Shown here in pieces: positions 8,977 through 17,357 of a stretch of DNA of 64,000 nucleotides (position 1 is its first letter; each line of letters opens with the position of its first letter). Source of the DNA: Candidatus Denitrolinea symbiosum (GTDB taxonomy: Bacteria; Chloroflexota; Anaerolineae; Anaerolineales; Villigracilaceae); NCBI GenBank assembly GCA_017312345.1, contig BLAA01000001.1, positions 1,488,001 to 1,552,000 on the forward strand, in the 5' to 3' direction. The position numbers were made by a program, and so were the translations under genes. A model generated the notes under the pieces. It saw only the letters and a list, made by a program, of their open reading frames with translations, was not told where the DNA came from and searched no databases.

Positions 8977-9357
8977 TTATGACTTCTCGAACTCAATCGT
9001 ATCCAGCACCTTCTTGAATTCCTTGCCAGGGATAAATCGCGGCAGGACGGTGTTAATTTGCGTAGCGCGTACGGCTTCGGCGGTATCCACGCCTTCCGAA
9101 TTGCTTTTCAGCCAGAAATTGCCGAAATCGCCCAATTCCACGATGTTTCCCGCCGCCAATTCCTGCGGGATGGTGGTCAGCAGGGCTTCCAGCACAGCCA
9201 TTGTGTCCGCGCTGGAAACGGTGGAAATTTCCGAAATTCGCGCCGCCATTTGCCGCAGGGTCTTGCGCCCGCTCGATTCAATGGACGGGTAGAACTTCTT
9301 GGGCGCGGCGGGGTTCGACGGATTCCCGCGCTCGACGACATTGTATTTCACGGTCAT
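8977..9357 (-). CDS. HU-HIG family histone-like DNA-binding protein
   Basis: A 126-residue HU-related protein of the longer HU-HIG type. It opens with VKYNVVERGNP and SSGRKTLRQMAARIS, then has the HU helices (VLEALLTTIPQEL), ELGDFGNFWL and a C-terminal FIPGKEFKK. Such proteins bind and bend DNA in the nucleoid. The start is supported by a strong AGGAGG ribosome-binding site. It precedes the type III R-M operon on the same strand but is separated from it by a terminator-like hairpin, so it is probably its own transcription unit. Confidence 0.85.
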   Translation of the reverse strand: MTVKYNVVERGNPSNPAAPKKFYPSIESSGRKTLRQMAARISEISTVSSADTMAVLEALLTTIPQELAAGNIVELGDFGNFWLKSNSEGVDTAEAVRATQINTVLPRFIPGKEFKKVLDTIEFEKS

Positions 9358-9512
9358 TTTTGCCTCCTTTGGCTTTAGAAAATGGGTTCACGTTTTCGGG
9401 GAAAGTTTTCTTGCAGTGGGTTTCCCCACGATGAACGACAGTATAGCACAAAATTTCTGACAACCGCGAAGCGATTCCTCAGCCCAAAGTCCATCCTCCT
9501 CAAAAGCCTCTC

Positions 9513-9594
9513 TCCACTTACCATTTACCAATCACCAATTACTGCTCACTGTTCACTGATTACTGATAACTGATTACTGATCACTGCTCACTGC
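9513..9594. repeat. Degenerate heptamer repeat (ACTGATT/ACTGCTC type)
   Basis: An 80-bp tract of roughly 7-bp units such as ACTGCTC, ACTGTTC, ACTGATT and ACTGATA, preceded by more diverged ACCATTT/ACCAATC units. Related tracts occur at 43590-43640 and 62417-62460. It fills the space between the HU gene and the end of the aldehyde dehydrogenase gene. Confidence 0.75.
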
Positions 9595-9600
9595 CTCCCC

Positions 9601-12114
9601 CTACTCCCCCGTCGGCACCCAGATATTCTTCACCTGCGTCGCCTCGTGCAGGAACTCATGACCTTCGCCCTGCTCGCGATCCATCCAATCGCGCGGCAAG
9701 CCGTAGCCGACCCACGTCCGCTTCATGTTGGCGGCGGACTCGTACTCCACCCAATAACTGCCTTCCGCCGAGCCGAAGTACCAGACCGCGTCCACGTCTT
9801 CGTGCTGAACGAGAGTCTTGGTCAGGTGGTCGCGGTCGCCTGTGACGATGTTGACCACGCCGCCAGGCACATCGGACGTATCCAACACCTGATAAAAATC
9901 GGTCGCGCTCAGCGGGAAGCGCTGGCTGGGGATCATCACAACCGTGTTGCCGCGCGCAATGGCAGGCGCCATTAACGAGACGAATCCCAACAGCGGGTAC
10001 TCGTCGGGGCAGGCGATTCCGATCACGCCCACAGGCTCGTTCACCGCTACCGTGATTCCGCGCAGGGTGGTCTCCTGGATGTTGCCGCCGTATTTATCCG
10101 CCCACGCCGCGTACGTGAACAGACGCTCCACCGCCGCGTCCACTTCGGCTTGCGCCGATTTCTGCGTGCGCCCCGTCATCTCCACAATGCGCTTGACGAA
10201 CTCGGCGTTGCGCGCGTCCAAATTCTCGGCGATGAAATACAGGATCTGCGAACGGTTGTATCCGTGCCGCATCGCCCAGCCCTGCTTGGCTTCGATCACC
10301 GCATGCGCGGCTTCCACCGCGTTGCGGATGTCCTTGCGGTTGCCGTCGCCGACCTGCCCGACAATCTTTCCCTTCGCGCCTGTTGGTCGAGTAGCCCCGC
10401 GTTCTGTGCGGGGCGTACCGAGACCGAGCACCGTCAACGTGTAGGCGCCGTCGGGACGAACCTGCTTGCCGCCGACGTACATCTTCGGGGTGCGGTCGAC
10501 AGGGGGAAGCGGATGTCCATTTGCCCGACCCGCCTCGGGTCGCGCGGGACGCGAGGGGGTGTGCTCGCCCCATTTCGTTGGTCGAGTAGGCGTGTTCGTC
10601 GCCGTATCGAGACCAACCGCGGACAAATCGGGTCGCGGCCTCTCCATCCATTTCGGTCGGACATACTCGAACAGACCTTCGCGTCCGCCCTCGCGCCCGA
10701 AGCCTGATTCGCGATAGCCGCCGAATCCGCCCGCCGCGTCGAACACGTTATGACAGTTGACCCACATCGCGCCCGCCTTGATCTTGCTGGCCGCGTCGAG
10801 CGCGAGATTGATGTTGTCGCTCCACACGCTGCCGCCGAGGCCGTAGCGCGTGTTGTTCGCCAGCGCGATCGCTTCCTCGGGTGTGCGGAACGTGAGCGAA
10901 ACCAGCACGGGACCAAAGATCTCCTCCTGCACCGTCGACGCGGCAGGATCGAGGTCCGTGATGAGCGTGGGCTTGTAGAAGAGTCCCTTCGTGGGCAGCG
11001 GGATGTCGGGCTGGAACACTTTTCCGCCTTCCTTCTCGCCCATCTTCACCCAATGATCCACCGTGTCCCATTGACTCTTGTCCACGATGGCGCCCATGTC
11101 AATGGACTTGTCGAGCGAGTCGCCGACGCGCAGGTGACCCATGCGCGTTTTAAGTTTTTGGATGAAGCGCGGCGCGACATTTTCCTGGACGATGAGGCGG
11201 GAGCCCGCGCAACAGACCTGACCCTGATTGAACCAAATCGCATCAACCACGCCCTCAACGGCCGCGTCCAAATCGGCATCTTCGAACACCACAACGGGAC
11301 CCTTGCCCCCCAACTCCAGCGAAATCTTTTTCCCCGTCCCCGCCGTGAGTTGACGCAGTGCGCGCCCGATCTCGGTGGAGCCTGTGAAGGCGATCTTGTC
11401 CACGTCGGGGTGCGTGACGATCATCTCGCCCGCCTTGCCGCTGCCCGTGATGATGTTGACCACGCCTGGCGGAAGTCCCGCCTCGGCCACAACCTCCGCG
11501 AACAACAGCGCGCTCAGCCGCGTGTACGAGGCGGGTTTCAGCACAACGGTATTTCCCATCGCGATGGCGGGCGCGATCTTCCACGCCAGCATCATCAACG
11601 GGAAGTTCCACGGGATGATCTGCCCGATCACACCGACGGGTTGGTAGTCGCGCAGTTCGGTTTCCATGAGCTGCGCCCAGCCCGCGTAATAGTAAAAGTG
11701 ACGCGCCAACAGCGGCACATCCACATCGCGCGACTCACGGATCGGCTTGCCGTTGTCCATGCTCTCGAGCACCGCCAGCAGACGATGGTGCTTCTGGATA
11801 TTGCGCGCGATGGCGTACATATACCGCGCGCGGACAACGCCTGGAGTCTCGCTCCACGTCTCGAAGGCGGCGCGGGCCGCGGCGATGGCGGCATCCACGT
11901 CCTTCTTCTCCGCCTGCGCCGTCTCGGCGAGCAGCTCGCCCGTAGACGGGTTGTAAGACGAATAGTACTTCGCCGCCTTGGGCGTCACCCATTCGTTGTT
12001 GATGAACTGCCCGAACTTGCGTCCGTGATCGTCCAGCCACGCGTTGACCGCGGCGGGAGATTCGGGGGCGGGTCCGTATTCCATGGTTTTGAAGAGGTCG
12101 AGTAAGGTTGACAT
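9601..12114 (-). CDS. ALDH16-type double-domain aldehyde dehydrogenase
   Basis: An 837-residue protein with one complete NAD(P)-dependent aldehyde dehydrogenase domain (about 1-495) and a second, truncated one (about 545-837). The first domain keeps the general-base motif ELGGK near residue 267 and the nucleophile in NQGQVC near residue 301. The second resembles an ALDH fold but stops before any catalytic Cys, with WYFGSAEGS near its end, the arrangement known from ALDH16 proteins. The ATG at 12112-12114 has GGAG six bases upstream. It lies downstream of deoC, whose product releases acetaldehyde, so acetaldehyde is a plausible substrate. Proline-rich linker sequence joins the two domains. Confidence 0.88.
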   Translation of the reverse strand: MSTLLDLFKTMEYGPAPESPAAVNAWLDDHGRKFGQFINNEWVTPKAAKYYSSYNPSTGELLAETAQAEKKDVDAAIAAARAAFETWSETPGVVRARYMYAIARNIQKHHRLLAVLESMDNGKPIRESRDVDVPLLARHFYYYAGWAQLMETELRDYQPVGVIGQIIPWNFPLMMLAWKIAPAIAMGNTVVLKPASYTRLSALLFAEVVAEAGLPPGVVNIITGSGKAGEMIVTHPDVDKIAFTGSTEIGRALRQLTAGTGKKISLELGGKGPVVVFEDADLDAAVEGVVDAIWFNQGQVCCAGSRLIVQENVAPRFIQKLKTRMGHLRVGDSLDKSIDMGAIVDKSQWDTVDHWVKMGEKEGGKVFQPDIPLPTKGLFYKPTLITDLDPAASTVQEEIFGPVLVSLTFRTPEEAIALANNTRYGLGGSVWSDNINLALDAASKIKAGAMWVNCHNVFDAAGGFGGYRESGFGREGGREGLFEYVRPKWMERPRPDLSAVGLDTATNTPTRPTKWGEHTPSRPARPEAGRANGHPLPPVDRTPKMYVGGKQVRPDGAYTLTVLGLGTPRTERGATRPTGAKGKIVGQVGDGNRKDIRNAVEAAHAVIEAKQGWAMRHGYNRSQILYFIAENLDARNAEFVKRIVEMTGRTQKSAQAEVDAAVERLFTYAAWADKYGGNIQETTLRGITVAVNEPVGVIGIACPDEYPLLGFVSLMAPAIARGNTVVMIPSQRFPLSATDFYQVLDTSDVPGGVVNIVTGDRDHLTKTLVQHEDVDAVWYFGSAEGSYWVEYESAANMKRTWVGYGLPRDWMDREQGEGHEFLHEATQVKNIWVPTGE

Positions 12115-12131
12115 GCTAAACTCCAATTTTG

Positions 12132-12204
12132 AACCGCGAAGCCCGCTAAGTGCGCAAAGATTCTTTTTGATCTTCTTCGCGTTCTTAGCGCTCTTAGCGG
12201 TTAA
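12132..12204. repeat. Dispersed inverted-repeat element
   Basis: Non-coding stretch reading AACCGCGAAGCCCGCTAAG on one side and CTCTTAGCGGTTAA on the other; the arms CCGCTAAG and CTTAGCGG can pair. Elements of this CGCTAAG/CTTAGCG style are common as scattered repeats in bacterial genomes. It sits between the toxin module and the ALDH gene. Confidence 0.4.
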
Positions 12205-12213
12205 AGCTCTTAA

Positions 12214-12239
12214 CCCATCGGCATGTGATGTTTCGCGGC
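12214..12239 (-). repeat. Duplicated deoC 3' end (left copy)
   Basis: Twenty-six bases are identical to 12904-12929, the extreme 3' end of deoC. The left copy still reads in frame as HFAAKHHMPMG followed by a TAA stop (12211-12213), against HYAAKHHMPMG and TAG in the real gene. The two copies bracket the PIN-toxin module exactly. Confidence 0.85.
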
Positions 12240-12252
12240 AAAGTGATCTGCG

Positions 12253-12630
12253 CTATTTTGCATACGGTTGCACACTTCGCAAGCCCTTCAATACTCGGTA
12301 ATGTTTGACGTTGAAGGTCGCGAGTTCTGCATCCACGCCAATCGCAGTTTCAGCAATCAAGGCATCGAGCAGACCGATTTTGTCGCTGAGATGATGGAAG
12401 GCAAAACTCGTCAGCGCTCGATTGCAATCATCTTCGTCAGGCCAGAAGAGCGGATAGGCTGACAGCGATTTCTCCAATTGCTTTTGTTCTCTCGCGTTTT
12501 GACATCCCTGAATCAACTCCATTGCCACAAGCCCAGGGATGCCGATCTCCTGCGCGGTTTTCAACCATTCTTTTGCAGGCTCATAGCCGCGCAGAATATC
12601 CACCATAACATCGGTGTCAAGCAGGATCAA
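12253..12630 (-). CDS. vapC: PIN-domain ribonuclease toxin (VapC-like)
   Basis: A 125-residue PIN-domain protein. The acidic active-site residues are visible in LLDTDVMVD at the N-terminus, in VAMELIQG and in GLLDALIAETA. VapC toxins cleave tRNA or rRNA and are blocked by a cognate antitoxin. Its start overlaps the antitoxin gene by 4 bp. The module lies between direct copies of the deoC 3' end, so it was probably inserted between deoC and the ALDH gene. Confidence 0.85.
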   Translation of the reverse strand: MILLDTDVMVDILRGYEPAKEWLKTAQEIGIPGLVAMELIQGCQNAREQKQLEKSLSAYPLFWPDEDDCNRALTSFAFHHLSDKIGLLDALIAETAIGVDAELATFNVKHYRVLKGLRSVQPYAK

Positions 12631-12869
12631 GATGACTTCCTTCTGGTTTGCGCCTGTGTTCGAAGTTTCCGCGCATAGGTCACACTGTCGTTAATGTCAG
12701 TTCGCTCTGACCACATACCGATCAAACCCGATTTGAGCAAGTCCTTGCCTGTCATGGGCTTGTTCACTTGCCTCACCTTGTCAATCAGGCGAGTGGCAAG
12801 AAGCAATTGTTGGTTGGGCGTCAAAAGGTCTGCTTGTTTGAGCAATCGTTCAACGGTATCAAGAGCCAT
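12627..12869 (-). CDS. Antitoxin partner of the PIN toxin
   Basis: An 80-residue charged protein (LLKQADLLTPNQQLLLATRL near the N-terminus) encoded directly before the PIN toxin with a 4-bp overlap, the normal position for the antitoxin. I do not recognise a defined DNA-binding fold; function is inferred from position, size and overlap. The Lys/Arg-rich C-terminus (RTQAQTRRKSS) may be the flexible toxin-binding part. Confidence 0.65.
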   Translation of the reverse strand: MALDTVERLLKQADLLTPNQQLLLATRLIDKVRQVNKPMTGKDLLKSGLIGMWSERTDINDSVTYARKLRTQAQTRRKSS

Positions 12870-12899
12870 AATATTCTCGCTTTCTTTACGGTAACAATT

Positions 12900-13859
12900 C
12901 TATCCCATCGGCATGTGATGTTTCGCGGCGTAGTGGCCCGTGAGGTAGTGATACAACTGCCGTTCCAAATCGGTCAGCAAACTGGACGCGCCAAAGCGGA
13001 ACAGGTCATTCTTCAGCCACTCGTCGCCGAGTTCCTCTTTCATCAACGACTGCCACGCCATGGCCTGCTTGGCAGAGCTGATCCCGCCCGCGGGCTTGAA
13101 TCCGATCTTGTAGCCGAAGCGTTCCAGATACTCGCGGATGGCGCGCGTCATGACGAGACTCACTTCCAACGTGGCGTTGACTGATTCTTTGCCCGTCGAA
13201 GTCTTGATGAAGTCCGAACCTGCCATCATGGCGACGAGGCTGGCTTGATAAACCTGCTTGAGCGTGCCGAGGTCGCCTGTGGCAAGGATGGTCTTCATGT
13301 GCGCGTCACCGCAGGCTTCGCGGAATTGTTTGAGTTCATCGTAAAGGGATTTCCAGTCGCCTGTCAGCACATGGTTGCGGGCGATGACCACGTCAATTTC
13401 TTTTGCGCCCGCCTCCACGGCTTGTTCGATTTCCTGGATTCGCTGCGGGAGCGGGGTCTGCCCCGCGGGAAAACCTGTCGCGACGGACGCCACGGGGATG
13501 CCCGATCCCTGCAACGCGTGGACGGCGTCCGCGACGCGATTCGGGTAGACGCAGACCGCGGCGACAGTCATCCGCTCTCCGTCCAGGCCGAGGCGTTCGA
13601 GCATGTCGGGGCGAATCGGCTGTTTGGCCTTGGCGCACAGGCGCTGGACGCGCCCGGGCGTGTCGTCTCCGCCGAGGGTGGTCAGGTCAATGCAGGTGAC
13701 GGCGCGCAGCAGCCAGGCGGCCTGCCATTCTTTTTTCACGGTGCGGCGGCCGGCGAGGGTGGCAATGCGCCGCTCTGCCGCGCTCTTGTTGACGCGCGCG
13801 CCCATTACCCAGTCCAGGTCGAGGGGCGCGCCGGGGTTGCGATTATGGTTCGAAGTCAT
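12900..13859 (-). CDS. deoC: Deoxyribose-phosphate aldolase
   Basis: Cleaves 2-deoxyribose 5-phosphate to glyceraldehyde 3-phosphate and acetaldehyde in deoxynucleoside catabolism. The 319-residue protein is a class I TIM-barrel aldolase with the Schiff-base lysine in GSDFIKTSTGKES, the strand AKEIDVVIAR and the phosphate loop KPAGGIS. It is longer than the minimal 220-residue bacterial enzymes and has an N-terminal extension, as in eukaryote-like DERAs. It probably once ran directly into the ALDH gene, which could oxidise the acetaldehyde; a toxin-antitoxin module now separates them. Its last 26 bases are duplicated at 12214-12239. Confidence 0.93.
   Translation of the reverse strand: MTSNHNRNPGAPLDLDWVMGARVNKSAAERRIATLAGRRTVKKEWQAAWLLRAVTCIDLTTLGGDDTPGRVQRLCAKAKQPIRPDMLERLGLDGERMTVAAVCVYPNRVADAVHALQGSGIPVASVATGFPAGQTPLPQRIQEIEQAVEAGAKEIDVVIARNHVLTGDWKSLYDELKQFREACGDAHMKTILATGDLGTLKQVYQASLVAMMAGSDFIKTSTGKESVNATLEVSLVMTRAIREYLERFGYKIGFKPAGGISSAKQAMAWQSLMKEELGDEWLKNDLFRFGASSLLTDLERQLYHYLTGHYAAKHHMPMG
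12904..12929 (-). repeat. Duplicated deoC 3' end (right copy, inside deoC)
   Basis: The last codons of deoC, identical over 26 bases to 12214-12239. Together with the left copy it frames a 690-bp segment that holds the PIN-toxin operon. Confidence 0.85.
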
Positions 13860-13934
13860 GGACGCTCCAGTTTTTTCATCTGGGGAGATTATACAGCCAA
13901 ACGGAATTTGTTCCCGCCAGTATAATTCGCTCCC

Positions 13935-15191
13935 ATGACTACCCCATCTTCATTCCCGCGGCATGATCCGTACGCCGTCCTGCGCGCTCGCGACTTCCGC
14001 CTGTTATTGATTGGCCGCTTCACCGCCTCTTTCGGTCACGAAATGCTCACTTTCGCCATCGCGTGGGAACTCTGGCTTCGCACAAAAAGCGCCTTCGCCC
14101 TCGGCCTGGTGGGACTGGTGCAGGTGGCGCCGGTCGTCCTGCTTGCCCTGCCCGGCGGCCACTTCGCAGACCATCACAACCGCCGCCGCATCATTATGGT
14201 CACACAGACCGTCTTCGCGTTTTGCTCGCTGGCGCTGGCCTTCCTGTCGTGGACGCAGGGTCCGCTCCCGTTGATCTACCTCGCGCTGCTGGTCATCGGC
14301 ATAGCGCGCGCCTTCAACGACCCGGCCGCCGCCACGCTCATCCCAGAGACGGTGGCGCCCGAACTGTTTTCCAATGCCGCCATGTGGAGCAGCAGCGCCT
14401 GGCAAACCGCCGCGGTGACCGGCCCAATGGCGGCGGGAGTGTGGGCCGCGGCCGCGGGCAGCGTGACCGGCATCTTCGTCTTCGACGCGCTGGCCGCCTT
14501 CATCTTCGTAATTTTGATCGGCCTGATCCGTGGACGCCATCTCCCGCTGGCGCGCAAAGCCGCGACGTTGGATTCGCTCAAGGAGGGACTGCGCTTCATG
14601 CGCGAGACGAAGGTCATCCTCGCCGCCATCACGCTCGACATGTTCGCGGTTCTCTTCGGCGGGGCGGTGGCGCTGCTCCCCATCTACGCCACCGACGTCC
14701 TCAACGTCGGCGCGCGGGGACTGGGCGTCATGCGCGCCGCGCCCTCGATTGGGGCGCTGCTGATGGCCTTCACTCTCGCGCACCTGCCTCCGCTCAAACA
14801 GGCCGGCAAGACTCTCCTCTGGGCGGTGACGGGATTCGGACTCGCCACCATTGTCTTCGGCCTCTCGAAGAACTTCTGGCTCTCGGTGGTCATGCTGTTC
14901 CTGCTCGGCGCGTTGGACAATATCAGCGTGGTCATCCGCTCCACGCTCATGCTCGTTCGCGTCCCCGACGAAATGCGCGGACGCGTCTCCTCGGTGAACA
15001 GCGTCTTCATCAGCATGTCGAATGAACTGGGCGCGTTCGAATCGGGCTTCCTCGCCTCGCTGGTTGGACCGATCCTCGCGGTCGCTGGGGGAGGCGTCGG
15101 GACGATCGTCGTCGTGCTGATCGTCGCCCGCGTCTGGCCTGAGATTCGGAATCTGAAATCGCTTTCCGCCTTGACCTCGGATGGCGATTGA
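13935..15191 (+). CDS. MFS transporter
   Basis: A 418-residue, 12-helix major facilitator of the drug/unknown-solute type (MFS_3-like). It begins with a short cytosolic segment, then DFRLLLIGRFTASFG, and has the loop GGHFADHHNRRRI after helix 2, a version of the MFS motif A (GxxaDrxxrr). The substrate cannot be predicted. It is transcribed divergently from deoC; the short 75-bp gap contains TATAAT on both strands. A clear intrinsic terminator follows at 15297-15322. Confidence 0.85.
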   Translation: MTTPSSFPRHDPYAVLRARDFRLLLIGRFTASFGHEMLTFAIAWELWLRTKSAFALGLVGLVQVAPVVLLALPGGHFADHHNRRRIIMVTQTVFAFCSLALAFLSWTQGPLPLIYLALLVIGIARAFNDPAAATLIPETVAPELFSNAAMWSSSAWQTAAVTGPMAAGVWAAAAGSVTGIFVFDALAAFIFVILIGLIRGRHLPLARKAATLDSLKEGLRFMRETKVILAAITLDMFAVLFGGAVALLPIYATDVLNVGARGLGVMRAAPSIGALLMAFTLAHLPPLKQAGKTLLWAVTGFGLATIVFGLSKNFWLSVVMLFLLGALDNISVVIRSTLMLVRVPDEMRGRVSSVNSVFISMSNELGAFESGFLASLVGPILAVAGGGVGTIVVVLIVARVWPEIRNLKSLSALTSDGD

Positions 15192-15296
15192 AAAACTGGG
15201 GTATGAATTCATAAATGGCGTAGAACGGGATACTATCTCGCTCTACGTTTTGAGAGCCTTTGTGCTGATATTCTTCTCCGTTAAAGCGCGCAAACC

Positions 15297-15322
15297 AAAA
15301 CCCTCCAAGACGGAGGGTTTTT
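15297..15322 (+). terminator. Intrinsic terminator
   Basis: A short GC hairpin (ACCCTCC, loop AAGAC, GGAGGGT) followed by a T run, with an A run on the other side, so it can work for the MFS gene and for the convergent lepB. Confidence 0.75.
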
Positions 15323-15341
15323 CATTCCCGAAAATTACGGG

Positions 15342-15998
15342 CTACTGCGGCGCGGTCACCGCGATGTCGAAGTGATAGATCAACTTCCATTGGGGCGGCG
15401 GCCAGTAAATGACCAGCGCCTTTCCGATCACGTTTTCAAGCGGCAGCATCCCCCACGAACGCGAGTCGGATGAGTCGTTGCGGTTATCGCCCAGCACGAA
15501 GAGATACCCCGGCGGCACCTCCCACGTCCCCGAATAGGTCGGCGCGGCGGCAATGTATGGCTCCACTAACTGCTGATCGTTCACGACCACATGCAAATCC
15601 CGCACCTCCACCTTGTCGCCCGGCAAGCCGATGATGCGTTTGATCAGGTCCTGCTTTGGCTCGCCCGGATATTTCAACACGATGATGTCGCCGCGCTGCG
15701 GTTCGCCCAGGCGGTAAGCCAGCCGGCTCACCAGCACATACTCGCCGTTCTGCAACGTTGGCTCCATGCTGAACCCGTCCACGCGCACGCGCGCTGAAAT
15801 GGCGTTGATCCCCAGGTAAAGCGCCGCCGCCAGGAGGATCGTTTCGAGCAGGTCAAGGAAGAATTGCCGCCAGCTCGTCTGCGACTTGGCCGCCTCGACG
15901 GGGACGGCGGACGTTTCCGTGATCGGCGCGGCCTCCGTAGACGCCTCGGGTATCGGCGCGTCGGCGGTCGTCGGTTCGTTGGTCGGTTGAATATCCAT
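15342..15998 (-). CDS. lepB: Signal peptidase I
   Basis: Removes signal peptides from exported proteins at the outer face of the membrane. The 218-residue protein has one N-terminal membrane helix (FFLDLLETILLAAALYLGI), the Ser nucleophile in DGFSMEPTL, the Lys base in KRIIGLPGD and the box E motif LGDNRNDSSDSR. The ATG at 15996-15998 is preferred over one at 16016 because GGAG lies five bases upstream. The cytosolic N-terminus is unusually Thr/Ala/Glu-rich. Confidence 0.92.
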   Translation of the reverse strand: MDIQPTNEPTTADAPIPEASTEAAPITETSAVPVEAAKSQTSWRQFFLDLLETILLAAALYLGINAISARVRVDGFSMEPTLQNGEYVLVSRLAYRLGEPQRGDIIVLKYPGEPKQDLIKRIIGLPGDKVEVRDLHVVVNDQQLVEPYIAAAPTYSGTWEVPPGYLFVLGDNRNDSSDSRSWGMLPLENVIGKALVIYWPPPQWKLIYHFDIAVTAPQ

Positions 15999-16055
15999 TG
16001 ATCTCCAAAGCTTCATGCAGAAACCAGGTCTCTTCGCGAAACCTGGTTTCCCAAA

Positions 16056-16784
16056 TTATACCCGCCCCCATGCAAAATGCGTCGGCACATACAGCGTTCG
16101 CTCGCCGCGCGCGCGGGCCTCTTCGTCCAGTAATTTCATTTTGTGGATGTCTTCGACCGGGACGGACGCGGCCAGGTCGGCCTCCAGCGCCGCCCATTCC
16201 TTTTCCTGCTCTTCGGGCGACGCTTCCTCCTCTAACCTTCGGATGGTCCCCGTTTCGACGATTTCGATTCCCGCCCGGGCGAACGTCTCCGCGAGGCGCG
16301 CGCCGAAAGATGGATCCGCGCCCTGCGCGCGCAGAGACTCGGTCTGCAGACGGCCCAGCGGCGCGAGGGAGGCGGGCTCGTCCACGCGTTGACTGTAATC
16401 GGGTTCGGCCAGCGCCAGCACGCTCCCGCCGGGACGCGTCACGCGCGCCATTTCGCGCGCCGCGCGCAGCGGCTCGTCCACCCAGAGGAGGAGGAAATGA
16501 CAGAAGACGATGTCGAAGGCGGAGTCGGGGTAGGGGAGCGAGCGCGCGTCGGCGCGGACGAGGGCCGCGCCTGGGGCGTGGATGCGCGCCTCGGTCAGCG
16601 CGCCCGGGTCGAGGTCCAGGCCGTGAAGCGCGGCGGAGGCGGTTATCGAGGAGAGGACGGCGCCCGTCCCGCATCCCGCTTCGAGGACGCGGCGCGCGCC
16701 GGCCAGTCCCGCCTTGTCGAGGAGATAAGCGCGCAGGTCGCGCGTCCAGCGCGCCTGCTGAAGATAACGGTCATGCCGGTTCAT
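16056..16784 (-). CDS. Class I SAM-dependent methyltransferase
   Basis: A 242-residue Rossmann-fold methyltransferase. Motif I is VLEAGCGTGAVL, the acidic post-I motif is HGLDLDPGAL, and FDIVFCHFLLLWV is the motif II region. The substrate is unknown; the sequence resembles small-molecule methyltransferases of the UbiE/type 11 group. Its start overlaps the end of the upstream phosphatase gene by 14 bp, suggesting coupled translation. Confidence 0.85.
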   Translation of the reverse strand: MNRHDRYLQQARWTRDLRAYLLDKAGLAGARRVLEAGCGTGAVLSSITASAALHGLDLDPGALTEARIHAPGAALVRADARSLPYPDSAFDIVFCHFLLLWVDEPLRAAREMARVTRPGGSVLALAEPDYSQRVDEPASLAPLGRLQTESLRAQGADPSFGARLAETFARAGIEIVETGTIRRLEEEASPEEQEKEWAALEADLAASVPVEDIHKMKLLDEEARARGERTLYVPTHFAWGRV

Positions 16785-17301
16785 TCCAACCGCGAATAAA
16801 TTCGACCTGTTCGTCCGTTTCGGGGGTGCGGGGATGATGGGCGCGGCGTGGGTCGGTCTCCCACCATTGAGCCAGTTGCGCCAGCGCCTGCTCGCCCGTC
16901 ATGCCGTGGCGGACGAGGTAACAGCCGACGGTGGAGCCGGTGCGCCCGATGCCCGCCCAGCAGTGGAGGTAGACGTTGCGCCCGCGGGCGAGGGCCTCGT
17001 CAATGGCGTTGAGGGTGGCGATCATCCCGGCGCGGGTGGGCAGGCCGAAGTCGCGGATGGGGAGGCGGTGGACGCGCGCCTCTTTTTGGTAGTAGGCCGC
17101 GCGTTCGCGCAGGAGGGGGGCGTAATCGGGCAGTTCGTTTTCGCGGGTGAGGTCAATGAAGGTGTCCAGCCCGGCTTCGAGGAGGGCGTCGAGGCGTTTG
17201 CGGACGCGTTCCTCGCCGAACGCGCCGGGGTATTCGCCCGCCAGGAAGCGGTTGGGGATGACCCAATAGGAGTTGGAGATGGGAAGGTCGAGGGTTGTCA
17301 T
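16771..17301 (-). CDS. Dual-specificity/tyrosine phosphatase-like protein
   Basis: A 176-residue phosphatase with the complete P-loop HCWAGIGRTGS, in which the Cys is the nucleophile and the Arg binds phosphate. The upstream FIDLTRENE and IRDFGLP segments fit the general-acid loop of small dual-specificity phosphatases. The start ATG at 17299-17301 gives the family length; a longer in-frame extension reads through the neighbouring methyltransferase gene and is not used. It lies between two methyltransferase genes on the same strand; no substrate is suggested by context. Confidence 0.85.
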   Translation of the reverse strand: MTTLDLPISNSYWVIPNRFLAGEYPGAFGEERVRKRLDALLEAGLDTFIDLTRENELPDYAPLLRERAAYYQKEARVHRLPIRDFGLPTRAGMIATLNAIDEALARGRNVYLHCWAGIGRTGSTVGCYLVRHGMTGEQALAQLAQWWETDPRRAHHPRTPETDEQVEFIRGWNEPA

Positions 17302-17357
17302 GTTCGGTTCAAGATTGCAGAGCGCGGCGCACGCGCGAAAGACGGCGCGCGTCCGCG

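Noticed and set aside
10750-12105. Long open frame on the plus strand opposite the aldehyde dehydrogenase gene
   Set aside because: It is an antisense shadow of high-GC coding sequence: no family similarity, Arg/His/Asp-rich composition, and the opposite strand encodes an intact ALDH.
14004-15212. Long minus-strand frame opposite the MFS transporter
   Set aside because: Gln/Glu/Arg-rich antisense translation with no domains; the plus strand encodes twelve membrane helices.
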